Shown: in pieces, positions 26,194 through 32,950 of the stretch | Layout: the number at the start of each line of letters is the position of its first letter | How positions within the stretch are numbered: the first letter of the stretch is position 1 | Assembly: GCF_000715495.1 (NCBI RefSeq) | Contig: NZ_JNLX01000067.1 | Location: forward strand, 1 to 64,000 | Length of the DNA: 64,000 bases | Direction of reading: 5' to 3' | Origin: Hymenobacter sp. IS2118 | GTDB taxonomy: Bacteria; Bacteroidota; Bacteroidia; Cytophagales; Hymenobacteraceae | Made by a program: the position numbers and the translations under genes | The notes under the pieces: model-generated | Told to the model about the DNA's origin: nothing | The model's database searches: none | Seen by the model: only the letters and a program-made list of their open reading frames with translations

Positions 26194-27021
26194 GTGAACA
26201 CCGTTCGCCCCAAGAAACACCTGGGTCAGCACTTTTTGGCCGACCCCAACATTGCCCGCAACATCGTGGGCGCGCTGCAACTGCCGGACGGCGTGCAGCA
26301 GGTGCTCGAAATCGGCCCCGGCATGGGCGTGCTCACCCAGTACCTGCTGCAAAACCCGGCCTACCAGACTAGCGTGGTGGAGATTGACACCGAGTCGGTG
26401 ACCTACCTAAAGGTGCATTACCCGGCGCTGGCCGACCGCATCTACGCCACCGACTTCTTGAAGCAGAGCCTGAGCACGATGTTTCCGGACCAGCCGCTGG
26501 CCATCATCGGCAACTTTCCCTACAACATCAGCAGCCAGATTTTCTTCGCCGTGCTCAACAACCGCCAGCAGGTGCGCGAGGTAGTGGGCATGATTCAGAA
26601 GGAAGTGGCCCAGCGCTTGGCCGAGCCACCCGGCTCCAAAACCTACGGCATTCTAAGCGTGCTACTCCAGGCCTATTATAAGATTGACTACCTCTTCACG
26701 GTGCCGCCGCACGTGTTTGTGCCGCCGCCCAAAGTAGAGTCGGCCGTGGTGCGGCTCGTTCGCAACGACACGGAGCGGCTGGACTGCGACGAGAAGCTGT
26801 TTTTCCGGGTGGTGAAGCAGGCGTTTCAGACGCGCCGCAAGACACTGCGCAACGCGCTCAAGCCCTTCGGTCTGCCCCCGGAAGCCACCGCAGACGCCAT
26901 TTTTGACAAGCGGGCCGAGCAATTGGGCGTAGCCGAATTTGTGGGCCTGACCCAGCGCATCGGGCAGCACAACGCCGGTGCCACCCTGCCCGATTTGGAC
27001 CTGAACGAGCTTGCGGAATAA
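26194..27021 (+). CDS. rsmA: 16S rRNA (adenine(1518/1519)-N6)-dimethyltransferase
   Basis: Dimethylates two adjacent adenines near the 3' end of 16S rRNA. The GTG start at 26194 gives 275 residues opening VRPKKHLGQHFLADPNIARNIV, the conserved KsgA start. Motif I is LEIGPGMGVLTQYL and the catalytic motif IV is NFPYNISSQ. The C-terminal domain includes QAFQTRRKTLRNALK. Length is standard. Confidence 0.96.
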   Translation: MNTVRPKKHLGQHFLADPNIARNIVGALQLPDGVQQVLEIGPGMGVLTQYLLQNPAYQTSVVEIDTESVTYLKVHYPALADRIYATDFLKQSLSTMFPDQPLAIIGNFPYNISSQIFFAVLNNRQQVREVVGMIQKEVAQRLAEPPGSKTYGILSVLLQAYYKIDYLFTVPPHVFVPPPKVESAVVRLVRNDTERLDCDEKLFFRVVKQAFQTRRKTLRNALKPFGLPPEATADAIFDKRAEQLGVAEFVGLTQRIGQHNAGATLPDLDLNELAE

Positions 27022-27054
27022 AGCTTGGTAACCGTTCCCATTAAGCCAGTAGAA

Positions 27055-28062
27055 ATGCCTGACAAGCTCAGCCACTCATCTGCCACCGAACCCCACCGGA
27101 GCGTGTGTCTGGTAGTGGACGAAATGCACCCGTCGCTGCCCGAAATGCTGCGGGCCGTTGGGGTTGAAATCCACTACCAGCCCACGCTAACCGCCGCCGA
27201 AGTGCCCGCCGCCCTGGCCGCATTCCCTTACGATGGCCTGATGGTGCGCAGCAAGTTGCGCGTGACGGCCGGCCTGCTGGCCCACGGCCCGCACCTGCGC
27301 TACGTGGCCCGGGCCGGCGCGGGCGTTGACAACATCGACGAAGCGGCGATGGCGGCGGCCGGAGTCACGCTGCTGAATGCGCCGGAGGGCAACCGCGACG
27401 CGGTAGGCGAATTTGCGCTGGGCCTGCTGCTGGCGCTGTTCCGAAACATTGCGCGGGCCGACCACGAGGTGCGCCAGGGCCAGTGGCACCGCGAGGCTAA
27501 CCGGGGCGAGGAAATAGGTGGCAAAACCATTGGGCTACTGGGCTACGGGCACATGGGGCGGGCGTTTGCGCGCCGGCTCAGCGGCTTCGGCTGCACCGTG
27601 CTAGCCCACGACACGGACCCGAGTTGCGCGGCCGACGACCACGCCACCCTGGTGAGCCTGGCCGAGCTTCAGGCCCGGGCCGAGGTGCTGAGCGTGCACA
27701 TTCCGTACTCCGCAGCTAACCATCAGTACGTGAACGAGGGCCTGCTCCAGGGGTTTCGGGCGCCGCTATGGGTGCTGAATACGGCCCGTGGGGAGGTGCT
27801 GGACCACGCCGCATTGGTAACGGGCCTGCAAGCCGGCACGGTGTGCGGGGCGGCGCTCGACGTGCTCGAAAACGAACGACTGGGCGCGCTCACGTTGGAG
27901 CAGCAGCAGCGGTTCGACTTCCTCGCCCAGGCGCCCAACGTGGTGCTCACGCCCCATGTGGGCGGCTGGACGCACCAGAGCTACGCCCGCATTAACGAGG
28001 TGCTGGCCCAAAAGATTGCGGCCTTCCTGCGCACCAGCAAACCGGAGTTGGCCGGGAGCTAG
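27055..28062 (+). CDS. 2-hydroxyacid dehydrogenase (phosphoglycerate dehydrogenase-like)
   Basis: NAD-dependent D-isomer-specific dehydrogenase, 335 residues from the ATG at 27055. The nucleotide fold has GLLGYGHMGRAFARRLSGFG. The catalytic Arg is in NTARGEVLDH, the Glu in LDVLENE and the His in LTPHVGGWTH. There is no C-terminal ACT domain. D-3-phosphoglycerate is the likely substrate by overall similarity to Bacteroidota SerA-like proteins, but related hydroxyacids cannot be excluded. Confidence 0.88.
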   Translation: MPDKLSHSSATEPHRSVCLVVDEMHPSLPEMLRAVGVEIHYQPTLTAAEVPAALAAFPYDGLMVRSKLRVTAGLLAHGPHLRYVARAGAGVDNIDEAAMAAAGVTLLNAPEGNRDAVGEFALGLLLALFRNIARADHEVRQGQWHREANRGEEIGGKTIGLLGYGHMGRAFARRLSGFGCTVLAHDTDPSCAADDHATLVSLAELQARAEVLSVHIPYSAANHQYVNEGLLQGFRAPLWVLNTARGEVLDHAALVTGLQAGTVCGAALDVLENERLGALTLEQQQRFDFLAQAPNVVLTPHVGGWTHQSYARINEVLAQKIAAFLRTSKPELAGS

Positions 28063-28081
28063 CCGGTTTTGCGTATCTTTG
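28048..28081 (+). promoter_or_regulatory. Promoter for greA
   Basis: TTG at 28048-28050, 23 bases, then TATCTTTG at 28074-28081. Transcription would begin near 28088, leaving a leader of about 75 bases that contains a strong hairpin. Confidence 0.6.
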
Positions 28082-28094
28082 CAGGGAACCTAAG

Positions 28095-28130
28095 AAGGGA
28101 GAACGGTTGGCAGTGCCAGCCGTTCTCCTT
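28095..28130 (+). promoter_or_regulatory. Hairpin in the greA leader
   Basis: AAGGGAGAACGGTTGGCA pairs with TGCCAGCCGTTCTCCTT almost perfectly, followed by GCTTTTTAGC. Because the greA promoter lies before it, the hairpin is part of the greA leader and could be either the terminator of the upstream gene or an attenuator of greA. Confidence 0.6.
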
Positions 28131-28162
28131 GCTTTTTAGCCAAACCGTCAGCATCTACTCCC

Positions 28163-28639
28163 ATGGCCACCACCATCAATTATTACACCCCCGAGGGCCT
28201 GCAAAAACTGAAAGATGACCTCCAGGACCTCAAGGTTCGGGGCCGCGCCAAAGCTGCCGAAGACCTGCGCGAAGCCCGCGACAAGGGCGACCTTAGCGAG
28301 AACGCCGAGTACGACGCCGCCAAGGATGCTCAGGGCCTGCTGGAACTCAAAATCTCCAAGCTCGAAGAGGTGCTGGGCAACGCCCGCCTCATCGACGAAA
28401 CCAATATGGACTTCAGCAAGGTGCTCATCATGAGCAAGGTGAAGCTGAAGAATCTGAAGAATAACATGGTGCTCGACTACACCCTGGTGGCCGAAGAAGA
28501 AGCCAACTTGGCTGCTGGCAAAATTTCGGTGAAGTCGCCCATCGGCAAAGGACTGCTGGGCAAATCGGCCGGCGACATGGCCGAAATCACCGTGCCCGCC
28601 GGCAAGCTGCAGTTTGAGATTCTGGAGATTTCCCGGTAG
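28163..28639 (+). CDS. greA: Transcription elongation factor GreA
   Basis: Stimulates transcript cleavage by backtracked RNA polymerase. The 158-residue protein has the N-terminal coiled coil with the catalytic acidic tip (LREARDKGDLSENAEYDAAKDAQ, residues 33-55). The C-terminal FKBP-like domain includes ISVKSPIGKGLLGKSAGDM. The next gene on this strand is a HIT protein, a pairing common in Bacteroidota. Confidence 0.97.
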   Translation: MATTINYYTPEGLQKLKDDLQDLKVRGRAKAAEDLREARDKGDLSENAEYDAAKDAQGLLELKISKLEEVLGNARLIDETNMDFSKVLIMSKVKLKNLKNNMVLDYTLVAEEEANLAAGKISVKSPIGKGLLGKSAGDMAEITVPAGKLQFEILEISR

Positions 28640-28649
28640 TTTTTTTTAA

Positions 28650-28800
28650 AGCTGTTAGCTGATGGCTCCTCGCTTTTTCAACAAAGGCCACTGCATTGCG
28701 CAGTGGCCTTTGTTGTTGTCGGCGGTATCTTGCCAGCGGTAAACAAGAGCGTTAGCTATTGGCAAAAAAGCTAACAGCTAACGGCCATCAGCTAACAGCT
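28650..28800. repeat. AGC-type inverted repeat between greA and the HIT-NuiA gene
   Basis: AGCTGTTAGCTGATGGC at 28650-28667 is complementary to GGCCATCAGCTAACAGCT at 28783-28800. Inner copies GTTAGCTATTGGC and AGCTAACAGCTAACGG lie on the right side. The greA terminator sits inside the loop. Confidence 0.7.
28682..28721 (+). terminator. greA terminator
   Basis: CAAAGGCCACTGC/GCAGTGGCCTTTG is a perfect 13-bp stem with a five-base loop, followed by TTGTTGTTG. Confidence 0.75.
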
Positions 28801-28811
28801 TAAAAAAAAAT

Positions 28812-29645
28812 ATGCCTTCGATTTTCTCCCGCATCGTTTCCGGCGAGCTGCCGGCCTTTAAAGTAGCCGAAGACGGCCGCCACCTGGCTTTTCTCGACAT
28901 CACGCCGCTGGTGGAAGGCCACGTACTGGTGATTCCCAAGAAGGAAATCGACTACATCTTCGACCTGCCCACCGACGAGCTGGCGGCGCTGCACGCGTTT
29001 TCGCAGCGCGTGGCCAAAGCCGTGAAGGCCGCCGTACCGTGCAAGCGCGTGGGTGTGGCCGTGATTGGGCTGGAAGTGCCGCACGCCCACATTCACCTCA
29101 TTCCGATGACCAAGGTGTCGGACATGAACTTTGCCAACCCCAAAATCAAAGTGGCCGAAGCCCGGATGCAGGAGCTGGCCGCCGCCATTGCCGCCCAAGT
29201 GGAAGGCGGCAGCGGCCTGAGCGAGGCCAAAGCTGGCGCTGATGGAGCCGCAAGCGCCGCCGTGCCAGCTCCGCTGGAAGCGGCGGTGAAAGGCTTGCAT
29301 TTCATGAGCGAGTCGGAAGCCCCGCTGGGGGCGGTGGCCTACCCGGCGCCGGGCGGCGAATTGTCCGATGCCGCGCTGCTGAAGCTGTTGGGCGAGCCCG
29401 CCGATGCCAAAGTAGAGACGGTGGAGCTGACCAAGTTCCTGCGCAACCACACCGCCGACGATGGCGTGCTGGGCGACGTAGAACTGGCCAACCGCTACAA
29501 GGCCCTGCAAATGTTTATGAAGCAGGAAATGGATGGCGTGCAGGTTTACCGCGTGGGCAGCGAGCCAAAAGTCCACGCCTATGCCCTGGGACGGATGATG
29601 AACGGCACGCTGGCCGGCTTCAAAACCGTGCTCACGGAAACGTGA
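28812..29645 (+). CDS. HIT-family nucleotide hydrolase fused to a NuiA-like nuclease-inhibitor domain
   Basis: A 277-residue two-domain protein. Residues 1-128 are a HIT hydrolase: SIFSRIVSGELPAFKV, GHVLVIPKKEID, and the histidine triad HAHIHLI with H91, H93 and H95. After an Ala-rich linker (130-155), residues 158-277 match NuiA, the inhibitor of Anabaena nuclease A: GLHFMSESEAP, KFLRNH, VQVYRVGS and LAGFKTVLTET. The C-terminal Thr, recalled as reaching the nuclease active-site metal in the NucA-NuiA complex, is kept, as is the Glu-containing FMSESE. HIT proteins next to greA are normally about 130 residues, so the second domain is an addition. A NucA-family nuclease is encoded at 32951-34420. 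The protein has no signal peptide and should be cytosolic. Confidence 0.85.
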   Translation: MPSIFSRIVSGELPAFKVAEDGRHLAFLDITPLVEGHVLVIPKKEIDYIFDLPTDELAALHAFSQRVAKAVKAAVPCKRVGVAVIGLEVPHAHIHLIPMTKVSDMNFANPKIKVAEARMQELAAAIAAQVEGGSGLSEAKAGADGAASAAVPAPLEAAVKGLHFMSESEAPLGAVAYPAPGGELSDAALLKLLGEPADAKVETVELTKFLRNHTADDGVLGDVELANRYKALQMFMKQEMDGVQVYRVGSEPKVHAYALGRMMNGTLAGFKTVLTET

Positions 29646-29693
29646 TAACCAGCTGTACGAACCGTCTATTTTAGCTCGGGCTGCAACGATGGA

Positions 29694-29737
29694 GGTGAAA
29701 GGCTGTCTGTGGCGACAGACTTTCACCCCTTTTTTTC
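29694..29737 (+). terminator. Terminator ending six bases before a start codon
   Basis: GGTGAAAG-G-CTGTC pairs with GACAG-A-CTTTCACC and is followed by a T8 run. It terminates the HIT-NuiA transcript. The T run stops six bases before the next ATG, so it would also lie in the leader of any transcript reading into the hydrolase. Confidence 0.8.
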
Positions 29738-29743
29738 TTTGCT

Positions 29744-30574
29744 ATGCGTGGCCTTCTACTCCTTGCATTCCTGCTTCAAACGGCCGCCGCCTGGGCCCTC
29801 AAGCCCACCCGCGAGTGGGTAGCCACGCCCGATTCGCTGGGCCTCGTCTACCACGCCACCGCCCTCACCACGCCCGATAAGGCCCAACTGGCCGGCTGGA
29901 TAGTGGAGCCCGCCGCCAACGTGCCCGACCAGCACACCACGATGGTGCTGGCCTACGGCGACTCTAACAATATGTCGTATTTCCTCTGGCAGGCGCGGGC
30001 GCTGAGCCAGGGCGGGTACCGCGTGTACCTGTTCGACTACCGCGGCTTCGGGCACAGCAGCGACTTCGCCATCGACCAGCAACGGCTGTACTACGCCGAG
30101 TTCAGCACCGACCTGCGCACCGTGCTGGCCGATGCCCGACAACGCTATCCGCGCAGCCGCACTGGCATCCTTGGCTATTCGATGGGCACCATCATGAGCT
30201 CGGCAGTGGCCGCCAACAGCAAGTGCGATTTCCTGATAACCGAGGGCTATGTGGCCAGTCCGCAACGGCTGGTGGCTGGTGTCTTTGAGCGCAGCCAAAA
30301 GGTGGTAACCCTGCCCGCCGAAGCGGCCGAATACGCGCCCATTGCCCGCCGCGTGTACTGCCCCTGGCTGCTGGTGGGCGGTACCGCCGATAAAAACACT
30401 CCGCTGGCCGATTCGGTGGTGGTGGCGAAACAGGCCCGGTGGCGGCAGCGGCGGCAAGTGCTGGCCTTCGAGGGCGGGCACGGGGAAGGGTTTTACAGGC
30501 TGAGCGATGCCGAATACGGCGACAAGTACGTGGCCGAGATAACGCGCTTTCTGGCCGGCAAGCGCCGGGGATAA
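29744..30574 (+). CDS. Secreted alpha/beta hydrolase
   Basis: A 276-residue hydrolase with a signal peptide (MRGLLLLAFLLQTAAAWA). The fold has the early strand TTMVLAYGDSNNMSY, the nucleophile elbow GYSMGT near residue 146, the acid in VGGTADKNTPLAD and the His in FEGGHGEGF. This resembles the periplasmic YqiA/BEM46-like serine hydrolases. Substrate unknown. It lies directly after a terminator, and no promoter is obvious. Confidence 0.8.
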   Translation: MRGLLLLAFLLQTAAAWALKPTREWVATPDSLGLVYHATALTTPDKAQLAGWIVEPAANVPDQHTTMVLAYGDSNNMSYFLWQARALSQGGYRVYLFDYRGFGHSSDFAIDQQRLYYAEFSTDLRTVLADARQRYPRSRTGILGYSMGTIMSSAVAANSKCDFLITEGYVASPQRLVAGVFERSQKVVTLPAEAAEYAPIARRVYCPWLLVGGTADKNTPLADSVVVAKQARWRQRRQVLAFEGGHGEGFYRLSDAEYGDKYVAEITRFLAGKRRG

Positions 30575-30591
30575 AATGCAGGAACCGCCTG

Positions 30592-30981
30592 CTACAACAG
30601 CCCAATCGCCAGAAAAACGTAGCTCAGATAGCTCCAGAAGCCGATGAAAACGACGTGTACGATGGTTTCAAAGCGTTTGCCCCGCCAAAGCTCGGACGAG
30701 TAGCCGAAGAGTTGAATGAGCAGCCGGGCCAGCCAGAACATCCCGCAGCCCAGCGCCACGCGCCGGCCCAGCAACGTGCCCACCAGCTCAGTAGCCGAGG
30801 TGAGGCAAAGCACCCCCATCAGCAGTACGACGAGGGCGATGAAGAACGTGTGCACGTACATCATCTGTCGGTTTATCAGGCTGACGGGCGCGAACTCCAC
30901 GCGCCAGTTGAAGTAGCGGGCGAAAGCCCCGTGCAGCAGCGCCAGCACCACCAGAAAGAAGCCGATGAGGTTAAGCTGCAT
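30592..30981 (-). CDS. Small polytopic membrane protein (129 aa)
   Basis: Four hydrophobic helices: LNLIGFFLVVLALLHGAFA, VHTFFIALVVLLMGVLCL, LGCGMFWLARLLIQLFGY and VHVVFIGFWSYLSYVFLAIG. Start at 30981 or 30987 overlaps the end of the methyltransferase gene, so the two are coupled. It ends the minus-strand group of four genes that begins with the DoxX-like gene. No family name is recognised with confidence. Confidence 0.7.
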   Translation of the reverse strand: MQLNLIGFFLVVLALLHGAFARYFNWRVEFAPVSLINRQMMYVHTFFIALVVLLMGVLCLTSATELVGTLLGRRVALGCGMFWLARLLIQLFGYSSELWRGKRFETIVHVVFIGFWSYLSYVFLAIGLL

Positions 30982-31735
30982 GACCATGCTGGCGCAGAAA
31001 AAAGGTGGTGATGAAGGGCGTGGTTTTCACCTCCCGCTCTACTTGCAGCCCGGCGGCCTGAAAAGTAGCCAGCCAGGTGCGGCGGGAATGAAAATGCAGA
31101 AAGCCAATGGTATAGGCCAGGAAATTGGCCGGGTCGCGCAGATGCTCCGTCACCACGAGGGTGCCGGTGGGGGCCAGCACCCGCGCCAGCTCCCGGAAAA
31201 AAGCGTCCCGTTCGGCCGCGTCCCGGATTTCGTGGGCGGCCAGAAACGCGACCGCCAGGCCCACGGAGTCATCGGCCAGGGGCAGGGCGGCGCGGGTGTC
31301 CACGGCCTGGGTGCCGGGGTAGGGCGGGTAGGCCCGCCGGGCCCGCTGAATGGATACTTCGGTGTGCCGGGCGGCATCGTAAAAATCAAGCGGCAGCAGG
31401 CTGGCGGCCGGGTACTTGCTGGCCAAAAGCGCACTGCTCTCATCAAATCCCGCGCTGAGGCTGAGCACCGTGGCCGGCACGGGCGCCCGCGCCGGCAGCC
31501 AGCCAAACCGGTAGAGCCCGGACCCATCGTAAACGTAAGCCGTGACGAGTAGCGACACCAGCATGGGCAGTAGCACCAGGGCCAGCCCCACTCCGCACCA
31601 GGGCCGCAGCACTACCGGGCCGGCCAGCCACCCCAGGGCCAGCGCCAACGCCAGGCCCCCGGCCACCAAGTAGAAGTGCCAGTTGAACCGCACCACGTTG
31701 CACACGCCTTGCAGCGGTTTTCTTAGCGGCGCCAT
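30971..31735 (-). CDS. Membrane-anchored class I methyltransferase-like protein
   Basis: A 254-residue protein with two N-terminal hydrophobic helices (residues 17-35 and 43-67) followed by a SAM-methyltransferase fold. Motif I is degenerate (ATVLSLSAGFDESSALLA), and post I is LPLDFYD. Later strands are LAVAFLAAHEIRD, RVLAPTGTLVVTEHLRDPANF and GLQVEREVKTT. It overlaps both neighbours (13 bases with the DUF2071 gene, 11 with the small membrane protein), indicating an operon. Substrate unknown. Confidence 0.75.
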   Translation of the reverse strand: MAPLRKPLQGVCNVVRFNWHFYLVAGGLALALALGWLAGPVVLRPWCGVGLALVLLPMLVSLLVTAYVYDGSGLYRFGWLPARAPVPATVLSLSAGFDESSALLASKYPAASLLPLDFYDAARHTEVSIQRARRAYPPYPGTQAVDTRAALPLADDSVGLAVAFLAAHEIRDAAERDAFFRELARVLAPTGTLVVTEHLRDPANFLAYTIGFLHFHSRRTWLATFQAAGLQVEREVKTTPFITTFFLRQHGHAA

Positions 31736-32463
31736 TGCTCGGTGCGTCCTTTCTTCCAGTAATAGGGTACATCACGCAGCGAAAAGGCATTGGCCAGCAC
31801 CAGCTGGCTGAATCCCAGGCCCTGCAAAAAGCCGACGTGGTAGCTGGCCACGGCCACGGGCTGCGGTTCCCAGTGCTCGCGCACGCCTTCCACGATGAGT
31901 ATGCGGCCGGCGGCGGCATCGGCGGAGAAGGTGAAGGGGAGCGGGCCGGCAAAGCGGCGGGCCGCGGCCCAGGTGGCGAAGGGCGACTGCGCCGGCAGCG
32001 GCACCACCGGCGCGGGCGGGGCGAGCGTGACGTGAAAATCGGCCTGCGTTGACTCGATGTGGAGTTGGCCGGCCCGCTGCTCCTGGCGAATGTCGACGGT
32101 GTGGTAGCGGTAGTGCGTCATGAGGTTGCCGAGGGTGGTCATGCGCTGATGGTCGGTTTCGGAGCGCAGAATGTAGAGGCCGCGCAGGCGCTTGCCGGTG
32201 GGCGAGGGGTAGCGCACGAAGGCCCGGTAGCCAATCAGGAAGAAGTCCTGACCCAGCCACGCGGGGAAGCCCCTGGGGCGCAGGTGGCGGGTTTGGACCA
32301 ACGCCACGGCCAGAAATCCCCATTCTTCGTCGAAGGTATCGGGTACCAGCGGGGCGGGCAGCATGGCCTGCAGCTCGCCCCTGGGCACGGCGAAGGTGAG
32401 CACCAGCGAGTACTCAAAAAAGGCTTCGACGGCAAACGGATGGGTTTTGAGCCAGGACAGCAT
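31723..32463 (-). CDS. DUF2071 (YqjF-like) protein
   Basis: A 246-residue soluble protein of the DUF2071 family, related to acetoacetate decarboxylase-like folds. Recognisable parts are the opening FEYSLVLTFAVPRGELQAMLP, then FLAVALVQTRHLRP, GYRAFVRYPSPTGKRLRGLYIL and the C-terminal VASYHVGFLQGLGFSQLVLAN. Function is unknown. It overlaps the methyltransferase gene and follows the DoxX-like gene by eight bases. Confidence 0.8.
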   Translation of the reverse strand: MLSWLKTHPFAVEAFFEYSLVLTFAVPRGELQAMLPAPLVPDTFDEEWGFLAVALVQTRHLRPRGFPAWLGQDFFLIGYRAFVRYPSPTGKRLRGLYILRSETDHQRMTTLGNLMTHYRYHTVDIRQEQRAGQLHIESTQADFHVTLAPPAPVVPLPAQSPFATWAAARRFAGPLPFTFSADAAAGRILIVEGVREHWEPQPVAVASYHVGFLQGLGFSQLVLANAFSLRDVPYYWKKGRTEQWRR

Positions 32464-32471
32464 GAGGCAGA

Positions 32472-32858
32472 CTAATGAGGCGATGCGAGGCGAGCAGACG
32501 CAAAGCTATGCGCGTAAATAAGTAGGCAAAACAGCCCGGCAAATACGGCATTAAACCGGCCCCAGAGCAGCAAATCGGGCGCGAGCAGTGCTTCCAGGGT
32601 GTTCATGCTCAGTATCAGGGCAATCTGGGCCCCGGCGCACCAGCGCGGACGGATGCCGCTAAGCACCCATGCCGCCATGCCGATTTCGCCCAGCCCGATG
32701 AGCCGGGTGAGTAGCGTGGCGTGCTCAGGCCCGAGGATGCGGGCCACAATGGCGGCGTGGCGCGGCACCAACATCAGCACCTTGCAGAGCAGGCCGTTGG
32801 CCAGCCAGACGAGGGCGAAAGAGTAATTGAGTAACAGAGTGACTGAGTGGCGGGACAA
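32472..32858 (-). CDS. DoxX-like membrane protein
   Basis: About 128 residues with four membrane helices of the DoxX-like group (FALVWLANGLLCKVLMLVPRH, LIGLGEIGMAAWVL, AQIALILSMNTLEALL, FNAVFAGLFCLLIYA). The only start is a TTG at 32858. It lies inside a tandem repeat tract whose codons supply the N-terminal residues (HSVTLLLNYS), and the frame stays open through the whole tract. The native start may therefore have been displaced by the repeats. First gene of the group ending with the small membrane protein. Confidence 0.7.
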   Translation of the reverse strand: MSRHSVTLLLNYSFALVWLANGLLCKVLMLVPRHAAIVARILGPEHATLLTRLIGLGEIGMAAWVLSGIRPRWCAGAQIALILSMNTLEALLAPDLLLWGRFNAVFAGLFCLLIYAHSFASARLASPH

Positions 32859-32945
32859 GGGAGTGACGGAGTGGTTGAGTAGCTGAGTGAGGGAGTGGGG
32901 AGTGACTGAGTAGTTGAGTAGCTGAGTTGGGGAGTGAGGGAGTGG
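32822..32945. repeat. Degenerate tandem repeat (GAGTGA/GAGTAG units)
   Basis: Units such as GTTGAGTAGCTGAGT, GGGAGTGACTGAG and GGGAGTGGGGAGTGACTGAG recur about six times. Read on the minus strand the tract has no stop in the DoxX frame and encodes the related peptides QLLNYSVTPHS, QLLNHSVTPLS and LLLNYS. It fills the gap between the nuclease stop and the DoxX-like gene and runs into that gene. Confidence 0.7.
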
Positions 32946-32950
32946 GGCGG

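Noticed and set aside
7125..28800. AGC-type repeats considered as a CRISPR array
   Set aside because: Repeat units are short, variable and inverted, with no regular spacers and no cas genes.
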